Positions 46,000 to 57,500 of a stretch of DNA of 64,000 nucleotides are shown here, piece after piece. The DNA is from Cryptomeria japonica. Lineage: Eukaryota > Streptophyta > Pinopsida > Cupressales > Cupressaceae. The DNA is taken from positions 139,700,747 to 139,764,746 of the forward strand of contig NC_081412.1 in assembly GCF_030272615.1 (NCBI RefSeq), written 5' to 3'. Numbering within the stretch: position 1 is the stretch's first letter; every line of letters begins with the position of its first letter. Below the pieces are notes generated by a model. The model was not told where the DNA came from. It saw nothing but the letters and a program-made list of their open reading frames with translations, and did no database searches. The translations under genes were made by a program, and so were the position numbers.

Positions 46000-47132
46000 T
46001 TCTCATTGAGAAGGTTAAGGATTTCCATGTAGTTGCATCCCAATTGGTTTGTTGGGACATTGATTTACATAGTGATCTCCACCACATGTGAAACATCCTC
46101 TTAATGGCCCATTCCTTGGTACAAAATTTCAATTGTGGTCTTCATTCCTCCCCATATTGTTGTTTCCCTTGCGGTCCTTTGTTGATTCATTCTTATTATT
46201 GTGATATCCCTTGTCTCCTTTCCTTTGAAAAACTTGTTCGTCACTTAGGTTCTTGGAAAATTGATTGTCTTGTGACCACTTAAACTTTTTCCAACTCCTT
46301 TCTTGGTAGTTTGAGATAAACTTAAGCCTTTGCTCTTGCTTAATATATTTCTCATACACTAAGTCCATGGTAGCAGGACCATGTACGTCTACCTCTCCTC
46401 CGATCTGAGCATTGAGACCCACGATAAACTTCATTATGAAAAACCACTCATCCTTTTGGTACATGAGTACATACTTCAGAAGATGGGTGAATTTCTCTTA
46501 GCAACATTCATTCACTGAAGAGTCACCTTGCTTTAGGTTTTGGAAATCAATCAGCTTTTGATCATAGAAAAGTTGGGGTAACCACCACTTCCAAAACAAT
46601 TCCTTAAATGCACTCCAAGCAAGCCTTAAATAACTCAACCAAAGCTCCATTTTCTTGTCCATCTACCAATTGGATGCTTCACCAACAAGTTGATAAGGTC
46701 CCCAAACAACTTTAGTAATCTCAGAGATTTTTGATATCAAAATATTTTTCCATTTTAGTGAGAAATGTTTCAGGTGCATCCCTACTGGTGGTTTGTTCAA
46801 ATTTCAGAGGAATGTCTTTCTTCATGTCACGAGATAACTCACTTGCAAGTCTTTTCCTTGGACTCTTTTCTAACCTACTCTGTGATTCATCATGATCGTG
46901 ATCACTAGATTGTGATTGGTTTGATTATGATTGGTCATGAGAATTTTCTCCTTCCTCTTCATTGACAATTTTTTCCTCTTGTCTTTCTGTTCCCATAACC
47001 CTTTGTTCTAGATTATCAATACTCTCTCCACTTTCATTCATCATAGCTAGGATACAATCCAATTTAGCCTTAGTGTTTTTCACACCTTGGCCTTCTTCTT
47101 GGCTATCCTCCTAGATGGTTCTTGTCGTAAAC
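46000..47132 (-). pseudogene. Chromovirus gag
   Basis: A possible start MFTTRT lies at 47132, followed by a charged segment (LDCILAMMNESGESIDNLEQ), a decayed capsid region (46800-46470), the intact piece 46464-46129 (MKFIVGLNAQIGGEVDVHGP) and a zinc knuckle CFTCGGDHYVNQC near 46090-46050. Stops and shifts interrupt it. No zinc ligand of the knuckle is missing. Confidence 0.78.
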
Positions 47133-48040
47133 ATTTTTCACAAATTTGATTCACTTGGAGGTTTCATTCATATTAGCTCCTAGGAAGGTGGTATATATTC
47201 CATAAGGTAAAAACATCAATCACCCAAGCATATAATTTTTAAAGAAACTTATGTACATATTTTCAAATCTAAAAGTTTTATTTATATTTTTTAAGGATTT
47301 CAAATATGCTATCATTTATATAGAATGACTATTTAGATAGTCAAGAGGATAGTACTCTTTAGATTCATTTTCAGAGACATAATCATATGGAACATATTCC
47401 TTTGATTTTTGTTCATATTCATGATCGACGAGTATACATCTTATAGACTCATCTTCAGATACATAGCCATGAGCAACACATCCCACTGATTCATTGCTAG
47501 AGGAAATTATAACTATTTCTGATAGTGTAGGTGTACGAGGGTCCCTACAATTCATGTGAAGACCAATACTCCATTCTATAGGCATATCCCTGGAAAGTGG
47601 TAAAGAGTTTGACTTGGTAGGGGAGACAGGAGGTACAAAATGAATATTTGAGTGGAAGCATCCTCATGCCTAGATTATAGCTTCCACGTAAATATATATA
47701 TTTTGGTCGGTAATAGCCAATGATTTTGTTAAAAGATCAGGTTTTTGAGCTGACCTAAACTAGATGGGGCTACATCTAGGGACCCACCTTCCCAAAATAA
47801 CAATGCACCATGGTGCTTGACTTGTGAATAGGTCAGAGTTTACATTACAAACTTAACCCTTCCCTTTTCATGAAAGCGAAGAATTATACTCAAATTGTCT
47901 TCCTTACCTCTCTTATCTTTCTTCCTCTCAACCTCTGTCCACCCTATCTCCTGTCCCACATCTTCCATTAGATTCAACTTGGATTCTCCCATCACATTGA
48001 CTATTTTTATTTCTAAATAATATAAAAAGCATGCAAAGTC
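47133..48040. other. Spacer between chromovirus gag and LINE
   Basis: Should hold the chromovirus 5' LTR, but I found no copy of sequence from 15549-15974 here. A minus-strand open stretch at 47585-47316 encodes an acidic peptide with two similar phrases (YVSEDES, YVSENES) and no known domain. Nothing else is recognised. Confidence 0.5.
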
Positions 48041-50450
48041 CAAAACACTATGCCTACTAAACCTCCTTTTCGTTTTGCATCTTAGATATTCTACCGTGTA
48101 TATTGATCAGTAAATCTGCAACTCTTGTTATCCTTTCTTCTTTAAAGAGATTACTCAAGGTGTTTAAATTTAGCATCTCAATATAGTTGATTTGAATATC
48201 CTTGTAAGTTGTACATTCCATGATGTAGTGCCATTTTGTCTCCACCACTCCTTAAGTGCAATATCTACATCTTCTATCTGCCCACTCCTATTTAGGTATC
48301 ATCCACCTTCCAGTTTGGCATCTAAGTTGATATGAACTGGTTCTTATTTGAGCAATTAACATTTTTTCTTTCCATTTTATTTCCATACCTATGTAGTTCT
48401 TTTGCATATGGTCATGTGTGGGATTGAAATGTTTGATATTGTATTCCTTTTTTCTCCCAAGTTGTCCTGTCCACATGCTTTCTTTGAAATTTTCTTGTAC
48501 ATATTTTTTTATTTCTCTTTTGTTATTTGGTCAATCTCTTATGCCAATATCCCACTTTCATCCATTTAATGTTTTTCTTCATCCATGTGCTCTTCCTCAT
48601 GTCTAGCTTAGAGAACTCTTTTGTTGCTATTTTTGGCCAATGATGTATCTCCATGTTTTATAATCTTCTTAGATAACTTAGCAATCAAAACATAGATGAT
48701 GCCTCAATACGAAAAGCCCTTGCCATCCATTTAATATTTTGCTTCATCCATGTGCTCTACCTTTTGTCTAGTTTCTCTTCCACTGCTATTTTTGGCCAGT
48801 GATGTATCTCCATGTCTTTTAATCTTCTTAGATAACTTAGCAACATAATATAACTAATGCCTTGATAGGATAAGCCCTTGCCTTCGCTAGGACAATCTCG
48901 TATGGAAAAATATGATTTAATCTCGAGGCTATTTGTGATTGAATATTTTTGTAATCTCTCTTTCTATCTCTATTTGCTTGTTAAAGTGTTGCTACCCCAT
49001 ACATCACATCCGCAAAGTACCACTGGAACCACAAGAAGCCCAAAAAGTGTTTTCTTAGTTTTCTAGTCCCACAATTCAGCAATTCTACACCCATTTTGTA
49101 ATGAGTATAGAGCTTTCCATCCCCCTTGACTCGTTTTTGCTCTACATGTTTCCCAGTTGAGTTTATTGTGGAAGTCAAGGCCAAGGTATTTATATTCATT
49201 TACCATTTGGAAGTAGTTGCATCCAAAAGCAAATTCTCTATGAACCTTCTTTATTTTCAAGGTAAATATCATAACCTTGGTTTTGCTAGTGTTCACTTGC
49301 ATTTCGACCTCACGACAAAAAAGTTCTAAAGCCTTCAAGTGTTCCTTCAAATCTTGTGCTGTTTTTGCCATTTCAATAAGATCATCAACATATAAAAGCA
49401 ATTTTATTATATAATTGGTCAAGTGAATTCCTCCACCACCAAATTTGTCTATTAATTCCTCTAATTTGTCAATGTATATCCCAAATAAAGTAGGAGATAA
49501 TGGGCAGCCCTGCTTGATCCCAATGTCACTTCCGAAGCATATGGATAATCCTTGTTTGGTTCGGATTTTGGCCTAGACTTGGTCATACAATCTATGAGCA
49601 ACAATCTATAATGTTCTGGAATTTCCAATTCTTCCACTCTACTCCACAATTTGCTTCTAGGTACTATGTCAAAAGATGTCTTGAAATCAATGAAGTAGCA
49701 AAAAACCTCCCCTCCTTGGTTGTCCCAAATCTTTTTAATCAAATGTCTGAGTGTAATGCAATGGTTGATGGTATAATGCTTTGGCCTAAAACCCACATGC
49801 CCTTTCACCCTCTTTCCCTCCTTTATAGCCCAAGTATTGATTCGTCTTTCTATCACGCTCCAAATTTTTTTACCAAAAAGATGATTGATCATTATAGTGA
49901 GGTAATTTGAGGGGTTGTTGATGTCTCCACTTTTGAGCAAAGGGATGACAACACTAGTAGTCCATTTTGTCAGAAACCCATTTTGAATGATCCCATTGAA
50001 TATTCTTTTGACATGAGATGTGAGAATTTCCAAGCCCCATGTTAAGTATTCTACTTGTAGGGCATCTATGTCTCAAGCTTTACCCACCACAAGCTTTTTA
50101 ATTCCTTCTTTAATAGTGTTCGAGGAGAAGAGTTTAATTCTTGAATTGATTATCAAAGGAATATCTTTATCATGTACTCTCTTATATAGCTGCTTTGCAT
50201 ATTATAGCCATTGAAGATCTATGATATCATTCTATTTGATTGTGTCTTTTTGTTGCAATTCTTTCCAAAAGCATCTTGGATTGTGTCTCCCAAGCGAAAT
50301 AAACTCTTTTCTTCTTTTTTGCATATAATCCTCTTTTTTCATTTTTACAAGCTTTGCATTTTCCTTGTTCTGATTTCACTTGTTAATTTTGTGAAGAGAT
50401 TGTGTCAAAAATCGGGGGAGGTCATGATCATCTTGTATAGAAAAAAAATC
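48041..50450 (-). pseudogene. LINE (non-LTR retrotransposon) ORF2 remnant: RT and C-terminal zinc motif
   Basis: The minus strand has RT blocks in order: TKWTTSVVIPLLKSGDINNP and GFRPKHYTINHCITLRHLI (50033 on), FCYFIDFKTSFDIVPRSKLW (about 49690), then LLYVDDLIEMAKTAQDL with the intact YVDD (49395-49345) and VNTSKTKVMIF. Further on, VNEYKYLGLDFHNKLNW and a Cys/His-rich end: ..CQTGRWMIPK, RRCRYC, then ETKWHYIMECTTYKD (48300-48190), the usual LINE tail motif. Weaker homology starts near 50450; no endonuclease domain is visible, so it is 5'-truncated. Many stops and frame changes, plus an internal duplication at 48557-48890. Confidence 0.85.
48557..48890. repeat. Tandem duplication (about 160 bp) inside the LINE
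   Basis: The segment from 48557 (ATCCATTTAATGTTTTTCTT) through CTATTTTTGGCCAATGATG (48627) recurs at 48724 and 48786, with scattered differences. Period about 159-165 bp. Confidence 0.8.
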
Positions 50451-50709
50451 GAAATGCAAAAGTGAATGATGGCCAGGCTGTTTGTCCCATAGACTATTAA
50501 TGTTTAGCCTTTGTTCTTCTTTTTTTCAAAATACAACATATTCTATCTATTAACATTTTGAAAAAAAAAAATCCATTGTGATCAATATTTAAACCTACTA
50601 TTCAATTTATAACTGAATAATTACTAAAGATGATTATGTTTTAAACATATTTTAATTTTCTAAATAATTAATAATGGGTCCCACTCTACCAGTTTCGTTT
50701 AATTACAAA
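50451..50709. other. Spacer between LINE and F-box promoter
   Basis: AT-rich, no coding potential. It should contain distal promoter DNA of the F-box gene. Confidence 0.5.
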
Positions 50710-50882
50710 TGTCTCTCACATCATTGAATTTGTAAACTTTACAGTGAGACGTTGTCCTCTCGCAAATGAAGGCAATAACATTTCAGAGGCCTTAAAAGTG
50801 TCTCTCACATCATTGAATTTGTAAACTTTACAGTGAGACATTGTCCCCTCGCAAATGAAGGCAATGACATTTCAGAGGCCTT
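50710..50882 (+). repeat. 89-bp tandem duplication upstream of the F-box exon
   Basis: TGTCTCTCACATCATTGAAT begins at 50710 and again at 50799; both copies continue to CATTTCAGAGGCCTT with a few differences (for example GTTGTCCTCT against ATTGTCCCCT). The second copy ends 18 bp before the ATG, so the duplication covers the probable 5' UTR or core promoter. Confidence 0.88.
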
Positions 50883-50900
50883 CCTAATTATTTGGAGATT

Positions 50901-51043
50901 ATGACGAGCTACAAGGAGAACGATCGATCTCTCAAGAGAAGAAAAAATCCAATAAATGATGTTGGGGCCGATGTTTTGCTCAAGATTTTCAGTTATTTGG
51001 ATCTTTTGGACCTCGCGCGGGCTTCCACAGTCAACAGATCTTG
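50901..51043 (+). CDS. F-box protein, exon 1 (partial gene)
   Basis: ATG at 50901 opens 47 codons: a charged lead (KENDRSLKRRKNP), then DVGADVLLKIFSYLDLLDLA and RASTVNRSW, a good match to the first two helices of an F-box, the domain that binds SKP1 in SCF ubiquitin ligases. A stop TAA follows directly after the Trp codon, but TTG|GTAAGA is a strong splice donor at the same point, so the exon most likely ends at 51043 with the Trp codon split by the intron. Exon 1 ending just after this Trp is plausible for a plant F-box gene. No second exon was recognised within the remaining 13 kb, so the substrate-binding part and subfamily are unknown. It could be a truncated relic, but the clean frame, the splice donor and the contrast with decayed neighbours favour a real gene. 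Confidence 0.7.
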
Positions 51044-52960
51044 GTAAGATTTACACAATTTTATGCTCTACGTTACCCGATATATCGCCGTCTCCGAAGA
51101 ATTGACATTTTTGGAACTCCCATTGCATCATTTCACATTTTATGTTATTCATCCCGAGTAAAATAACATTCCCATGAATCGCTCTTGTTAGGTGAAGTAT
51201 CTATACTTTCATTAATCAGGCAGTAATAACTAAATTGTTACAACCATTTTTTTTCAATTTTTTTTTACATTCTGTAGCTTAGGGCTCGATGTTGGTCTTT
51301 TTAGTGAATTTTGAAAATTCAGTGAATCCGGCTAGTAATCCCCCTCCCTTTGGTACTAACATCTGCAGAGTGACTATCTTCTTTTTAAGTCTATATAGTG
51401 ACCACAATTTGCAAGCTGTTTGTCACAGTTGCGTATGTCTACACTGGGATTTTGTTTTAGAACATATTCTCTTTTAAAGAATTTTAATTAGAATCTAAAT
51501 TATGGCATAAGGGCTGCAGTTGATTCCATATTATGTCTTATTGAGTAAATATCAATATTCAGATAATCTTACACTGTTATTGTTACTCTGGTTGCACTTA
51601 ATGCTAGATATGCACAGTGAATTCATTGCAAATCATTATATTACGATACACAGGGCTTTGCTGATTAGGGATTCACACTGAATCAATAGGCAGTTACAAT
51701 GTGGTTGGGTGTAAACTTCAAACTTTCTTAGCATCTTCCTAAGGATGGCTTGATTTGGGTCATGCAGATAATAGTTCACTGGCATAATAAATTTAGTGTG
51801 GATAGTCTCATCCAAGACCAGATGTGTGGAGTGAAATGTAGGATGTGCTTTGGGGATGTATGGAATCTGGATAGATCCCTTAAAACTTATAGAATATAAG
51901 TATAATATTTGGTAGGTAAATTTTTCTTGTGGTGTAGCATTTGGTTTAGATATTATTATTGAGGAAAAATTGACAGGACTTGCACCTAGCCTTAGCCTGT
52001 GATGACCCTTAGCCAAAATGCTTGTATAAAATGGTCTGATATAAAATACCCACATCAAATATTTGTATGAAATGCTCAATTTTAAATATCCACAAAACAT
52101 TTTAACAGTAAATTTCATTAATAAAAAAGAAGCATTTTCATACACATGCTGAAACTAGACATTTCATTCAGGTATTCCATTATATGGCTATTCCAAAAAT
52201 TTACAAAGATTTTTCTGAAATATTGCTGAGAATAGATATTACAACGATTACAAGTATTTCCTAAAAAATGTCTAGAATGCTGAAATCCTCCAAGCTTGAA
52301 GTGCAAATGCAACCTTTGTGCAAAGCTGCCCGCAAGTAACTAGAGGGTTTTCATCCTCCAATCTCTAGGAGACCGATGAGGTTTTGTCCAAAGATCTCTA
52401 GAACCCAAGGGTTTGCATTCTCATGTCCAACACGTGTTGCAAGTGCTCAGATTTTCAAATTAGGTTTGTTTGAAATGGCCAAAAGATGCAATATGATGAA
52501 GCTGCCTACCTCTATTTGAGGGCCTACCATGGGGCCCATGTATGTTGGTAGGCTTTTGATAGTTTCCCTCCTATTTTTGTGTTCAACCAAGGCCATTAAT
52601 GGTGCACTTGGATGTGTGGCATGGTAGTTAAAGTCCCTTGTTTGTATGATGAGACTTTATGAAAAGGCATGCTGAGATGTAGGTGTTTGGAGAATTGTTT
52701 GCTTGAAAATGGTGGTTTAGAGAGTTGTGTGCCTAATGGACAAGCAAAGGATACTCCAGAGGTCCAAGGTTGGATGTTTAGGAATTTGCATGCCATAAGG
52801 TGGAAGGGCAAGAGAGATTGTGGAATTAGGACTTCGGATGTTCTTGAGTTGATTTTCGCTTTGTATGTTGGCTTCGAGATCTTTAGAGGTTTGAAATCAA
52901 GGGTTTGAGGAATGGGATGCTAGGTTGCAAGGTGATGCAAAGGTCTTTGAGTTCTAAAAA
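51044..52960 (+). other. Gene-free stretch after F-box exon 1, probable intron
   Basis: AT-rich at first, with T-runs near 51250-51270. No second F-box exon could be recognised. A minus-strand open stretch at 52145-51636 has no known domain and is not called. Confidence 0.45.
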
Positions 52961-52969
52961 GTATAGCGG

Positions 52970-53500
52970 TAGAATGTTTTGGATTGAGCCTCAAAGATAC
53001 CTAATCTAGGAGGCAATGAGGATTAGGCTTTTGAGATAATAGATTTAGGAAGGAGCAAGGGTTGGGCCTCAAAGATACCTAATATAGGAGGTAGTAAGAA
53101 TTAGGCTTTGGGGAGACTCAATATAGTGGGGAGCAGGGTTTGAGATTAGGAGATACTCGATATAGGAGGGAGTGAGGGTTAGGCTTTGGAGATATGCAAT
53201 TCAAGTGACATTAGGGTTTAGGCTTTGGAGTACCCAATGCAGGGAGGAGTGGGGATTGAGCTTTAGGGATACTCAATATGGGAGGTAGTAGGGATAGTTT
53301 CAGGGATACTTGAGGGATTAGGGATTGGGATTAGAAGATAGTCGATAGAGGAGGGAGTAGAGATTGAAGTTGTAGCATATTCAATATTGGTGAAGATTGA
53401 AGATATGGCATACCCACTATCAATGTAATGGAGGGGAAACCCAAAAAAGTCTACATATTTGAGAGTGTTGGAGTGGGGATTGAGGTTCTAGGATACCTCA
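52970..53500. repeat. Degenerate minisatellite
   Basis: Roughly ten imperfect units built on AGGATTAGGCTTTGGAGATA followed by CTCAATATAGGAGGGAGT, spaced about 45-60 bp. It thins out towards 53760. Purine-rich on the plus strand. Confidence 0.8.
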
Positions 53501-54189
53501 TGCCCTTTAGGTATGTTTTTAGAGGAGAGTCTGGAAGTTGTGATATGGTGAAGGTTGGGATTTGAGGATATCAAATCCTTTGGAATTAAAGTGTAGGGGG
53601 AAGGAAAACTATAGAAGTTTGCGAGTTATCTTTGAAGGGAAATGGGGATCAGGATTTGGGATTCCAATGGGCAGAATATGTTTTGGGCATGCCAATAAGG
53701 AAAAATTTAGGAGTCAGAGATATAATGGAGGTTAGGGCTTGGAGGTAGCTTTCTTGTTGATCTCATCTATGAGTTAGCATGCTCCTCTTGCAATTTATCA
53801 TAATTTGATTGCAATTTTATAGTGGAGGCCTCACTAAACATGATTTTGTTAATAGCAGGGGATGCTACCTCAAGAGTTGAGCTATCTCCTACTCTTCTTA
53901 CAATCAATAGCTCATATTGCTAGAGCCTCAAACTTGGACTGAAATGCAGAGCCAAAGTAAAATTTCTTAGCCTACCCTACATTCGCAAATATATCTTCTG
54001 CCTCATTATCTCTTTTAATTGTGTCAAATGCAATGGCAAAAGCAATATTCCGTCTTGGCAACAAAAGTCAATGATTGTGCCTACCTTGTTCCAAAGATAT
54101 TCTTATCAACTTCAGCATTGAGCTCCTTTATCACTTTGAACATCAATTTGTTCTTCAAAGCATAATAGGATGTTGAAGAACACAAACAC
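53501..54189. other. Gene-free stretch
   Basis: Continues the G-rich repeat style to about 53760, then unique-looking AT-rich DNA. No coding region or RNA gene seen. Confidence 0.5.
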
Positions 54190-54481
54190 AACAATGAAGA
54201 AACACACACACTTATATTGAGAGGGGGTGTGAATCGGTATAAGACCAACTTTTTGCTTATTTAACATTTTAGCAACCACAATGAAATAATTAAAAGCATC
54301 AACACAAACAAGAGACACAAGATTTTACATGGAAACCTTTTCGGGAGAAAACCACGACGAATAGGTGCTTGGATCTACCACCCAAATCCAGCTTCAGCAA
54401 ATCTTCTTTGCAATAATTTGTAGGCACCAACCCATAGGAGACATCAATTCCCTACGATCGGACACCAATCTCTTTCAATGA

Positions 54482-54527
54482 GAGGCACTAACCTCACGAT
54501 CTCTTAGAATGGAAGGCACCAACCTTC
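54482..54527 (-). repeat. CACCAA-loop hairpins, family C LTR (left)
   Basis: GAGG, loop CACTAA, CCTC at 54482-54495, and GAAGG, loop CACCAA, CCTTC at 54512-54527. Less perfect copies precede them from 54421. Same design as 61899-61972. Confidence 0.65.
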
Positions 54528-54838
54528 AAATTACAAAATGAATATATGCGAACTTCTTGATTTAAAATATCTGCATGAATCTGCTCATAACCTTGTCCAA
54601 GTCTTCACAAAATCTCTTTCACAAATCTTGCACAAGTTCACGCCAATGTCTTCCACAAATTTAGGTCAAATAGAACTCATAAATCTGTTCAAATACTTCT
54701 TATACATCTGCTTAAATAAATTATTATTTCCACTCTTCATACACAAAAATATTCTTGATTTGCTTGTCAAAATAACCGTCCAAGGTCTTCTATTTATACC
54801 CTCCAATATGCACTCCTTCACCAAAGGATATACCTCTC

Positions 54839-54843
54839 CAAGT
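54839..54843. repeat. Target site duplication of copia-B, left copy
   Basis: CAAGT here and CAAGC at 60569-60573; four of five bases agree, consistent with one later mutation. Confidence 0.7.
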
Positions 54844-55738
54844 TGTTAACTTTTAGCACTTTCAGATTAATATAAACTCAGAAAACAGATTTTAGTTTCT
54901 AACTAAATTGATTAGATGCAAGATTTAGAGTTTTCTAGGTTTAGGCATCACATAGAAATGAACAAAATAAGAACAAGACATGGTTACCCTGGGAAAACCT
55001 CATAGGAGGAAAAATCCAGCGAGAAAAGATCCTTAGATCTGATTATGGATTATATTCATATGAAGATTACAACACTTATCTTTAGTACTTGAAGATGATT
55101 GCACATAGGGCTGATAAGGTCTTCAACAAGTCTGCACTTTTGTAAGTCTCAAGGCTGCCCCATTTAACACAGTAATCAGCAATCAGATCCACACTCTAGG
55201 TCAGCAGTTTCTTGTATCTTAAGTCTGTCCCTTTGCCTGAAATTGGACTGCAACCCTAGCTGTTTGAATCTGGAATAGTTCGCCCTCCTTGTAATGGTAT
55301 TTGCAGAATAGTTCGCTCTCCTTGCAATTGTATTTGCTCTTGATAGTAGCGCCTTTTATGACAGATACAAATCGCCAATATTACTTCTTCAAACTTCGCA
55401 TTTTAGGCAGAGGTATAATTCACATGGAATGATAAAACTGAATGAATGAATTGTGATGTGAGGTTTATGCTTATTTATATATGGAGCAATACTCCTAAAC
55501 ATGTCGGCTTGCCTTATAAATTAAAACCCTTTTAATTTATTTAATGCAAAATATATTGGGATAGGGTTGGCCCTATCATGATGGCGTGTTAGGCTTGTAT
55601 GTAGCATGGGGTCTTTTATTAGATGCCGTGAGGTATAGGGCCCAACCCTACATGTTGGGGAAGGGGCTGGCCCCCTTGGGCGGATTCCAATGTTGCCCAA
55701 GGCAATTGGAATCCGTCATTCCCTAATTATAATCAACA
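54844..55738 (-). repeat. 3' LTR of copia-B (895 bp)
   Basis: Almost identical to 59679-60568. It contains a stem with A-rich loops (CTGGG, AAAA, CCTC, ATAG, GAGG, AAAAA, TCCAG at 54989-55018). The other LTR has CCCAG as last arm, turning a G-T into a G-C pair. Confidence 0.93.
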
Positions 55739-55750
55739 CTCCCTCTTAAT
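55739..55750 (-). other. Polypurine tract, copia-B
   Basis: The minus strand reads TTAAGAGGGAG directly before the LTR start TGTTGATT, a typical copia arrangement. Confidence 0.8.
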
Positions 55751-56079
55751 TAGGGAGAAAGATAATCTTACAACCATGTTACAAGATTAGGGCCCAACCC
55801 TAAGTAATACATACAATTTCTAAATTGTAATCCGAACTTAGCTATCAACTTCAAATATTCCTGAGAGAGGATCACAACAAGTATCCCATAGTATCCATCT
55901 TGTACTGCCTGTGGAGGGTGACTTCAAACTTTAACATGCACACTTGCAAGTCATGAATAGATACACAATTATTCATGCACATCATGGAGTCTTTCCATGC
56001 CATTGATCACGCATATCCATCATTCATTGCCTTAACCTTAGTCTTCTCCCAAAGAAGAATGTAACATCATAATCTCCCA

Positions 56080-56318
56080 TCTTGCACCCAAGCATAGAGT
56101 GGAGATACATAATCATTGCTCTCCATAAGCATAAAATGAAGACATAGTCCTCCATCTTGCACAAGCATAGAATCTAATAAACACATTCCTCCATCTTGCA
56201 CACAAGCAAGAAATCGAATAGACATAATCAAAATATTGTAGTCTTCCATCTTGCACACATGCATACAATGGAACTACATAATATAATCTTCCAGCTCGCA
56301 CACAAGCATAGACTGGAT
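56080..56318 (-). repeat. Degenerate tandem repeat, about 55 bp, copia-B 3' region
   Basis: Five units around TCTTCCATCTTGCACACAAG and CATAGAATGGA on the plus strand. Several units end in arms that pair with their own CCAT or TCCA start. Confidence 0.7.
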
Positions 56319-56640
56319 CCACCTTACATTGCCCGCAGAGGGTGGAGAAGATCTTTTCTACCATCTTACATTGCCCGTAGAGGATGGTTAACAATTACTC
56401 TTCTCCCTGAGAAGATTACAATACCATCTTACATTGCCCACAGAGGATGGTTAACAATTACTCTTCTCCCTGAGATGATTTCAATACCATCTTACATTGC
56501 CCGCAGAGGATGGTTAACAATTACTCTTCTCCTGAGAAGATTACAATACCATCTTACATTGCCCACAGAGGATGGTTAACAATTACTTTTTCTCCCTGAG
56601 AAGATTACAATACCACCTTACATTACCTGCAGAGGGTGGT
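56319..56640 (-). repeat. 64-bp tandem repeat with hairpins, copia-B 3' region
   Basis: Six units, the middle ones starting near 56360, 56424, 56488 and 56551. Each has CCATC or CCACC, a nearly constant middle TTACATTGCCCGCAGAG, and GATGG or GGTGG. First and last units use CCACC/GGTGG, the middle ones CCATC/GATGG. A second inverted repeat, TCTTCTC/GAGAAGA, lies between units. Confidence 0.88.
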
Positions 56641-56689
56641 TGATACAACACAATGTATCACTGAGGTTGAGACTCCCTCTCAACCAAGG

Positions 56690-57500
56690 CGGTGTTCTCT
56701 ACAACTCCAAGTCTTTCTTTTGAAGTACTCAAGCTTCAAGAGACTTGGTGAGAATATCTGCAACACAGGATTGTCCAGCCATGAAACACTGAATTGTCAG
56801 GTATCTCTATACACCCCTGATAATAAATCAAAACAACATAACAAGAATTTTGAGAAACCACACTGCTTCTCTTGATGCAACACTTGCAATAATGTATTTA
56901 GCTTCAGCAATACTCAATGCAACTGAGGACTGTCCCTGTAGGTCCAAGAGATCCCAACAGGTGAATGCTTGAAGTGTTTTCCTTGTCCGTAACACTTCTT
57001 GACCAATCTGAACCTAAGCAGCTTCAGCCCATAATCAATTGTGTCTTGCAAATATCAAAATATGCTTGGCTACAACAATATGCTTAGCTTTGATTAGCTA
57101 AAACACTCACCAATCAACCTGCCTCTATTCAGATGAATCTGCAAAATCATAGTTGGCTGCAGACATACTCAACTTCTTTAAGTTAGTTTCCATATAAGTT
57201 TACAATCCGTAATTTTAACATAACAGTAGAAAACTTGACTTCGAATAATTTCATTAGATCCTTGCCACACTTCTAACCTAGAAGTAATGCATTTTAGGTT
57301 TAGATTTTCCATCTCAATTCTGAGCTAATTCTTTCCTATTAAATCATGAGGCTATCTTTATCAGTCAGAGTTAGATCATCCACATAAGGAATCGGAATTA
57401 GCATTTCAAATACTTTAAGGAACAGGTTAGAATCTTTACAAAACCCTAGGCTTATCAAGTACTCTTTCATACCAAGAGTTTTAATGAAGATCATAGGGCT
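56690..57500 (-). pseudogene. Copia-B RT and RNase H remnant
   Basis: The minus strand keeps the RT catalytic block (YVDDLTLTD, 57386-57361), an RNase H trace (ANYDFADSSE near 57150), the block VALSIAEAKYI (about 56925-56890) and the copia C-terminal VADILTKSLEA near 56745. Everything between is broken by stops and shifts. Enough is left to assign Ty1/copia and orientation. Confidence 0.75.

Larger units (their letters stand above)
16061..47132 (-). mobile_element. Chromovirus (Ty3/gypsy with chromodomain), split by copia-A and Tat-2
   Basis: Minus-strand fragments at 44522-47132, 24065-25757 and 16061-16316 together give gag, protease, RT, RNase H, integrase and chromodomain in correct order, about 4.5 kb of element sequence. 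The gaps are filled by Tat-2 (flanked by GAAGT on both sides) and copia-A. At both junctions the host reading continues logically across the insert. Many stops and frame changes show that the element is old. LTRs were not identified. Confidence 0.9.
54190..54843 (-). mobile_element. Fragment of an older copia-type LTR (family C), cut by copia-B
   Basis: It starts with a GAGAGGGGGTGTGAATC phrase, like the LTR tails of copia-A and 61735, and has a TGGAAACC...GGGAGAAAACCA stem, GCACCAAC hairpins (54482-54527) and a minus-strand TATAAATAG at 54798-54790. Copia-B inserted about 45 bp upstream of this TATA box; the U3 part probably continues from 60569. Confidence 0.6.

Noticed and set aside
47316-47585. 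Acidic 89-codon frame with YVSEDES/YVSENES
   Set aside because: Interesting repetition but no known domain, and its position suggests retroelement leader or LTR DNA.
51636-52145. 169-codon minus-strand frame
   Set aside because: No family recognised, low-complexity hydrophobic start, no support from neighbours.
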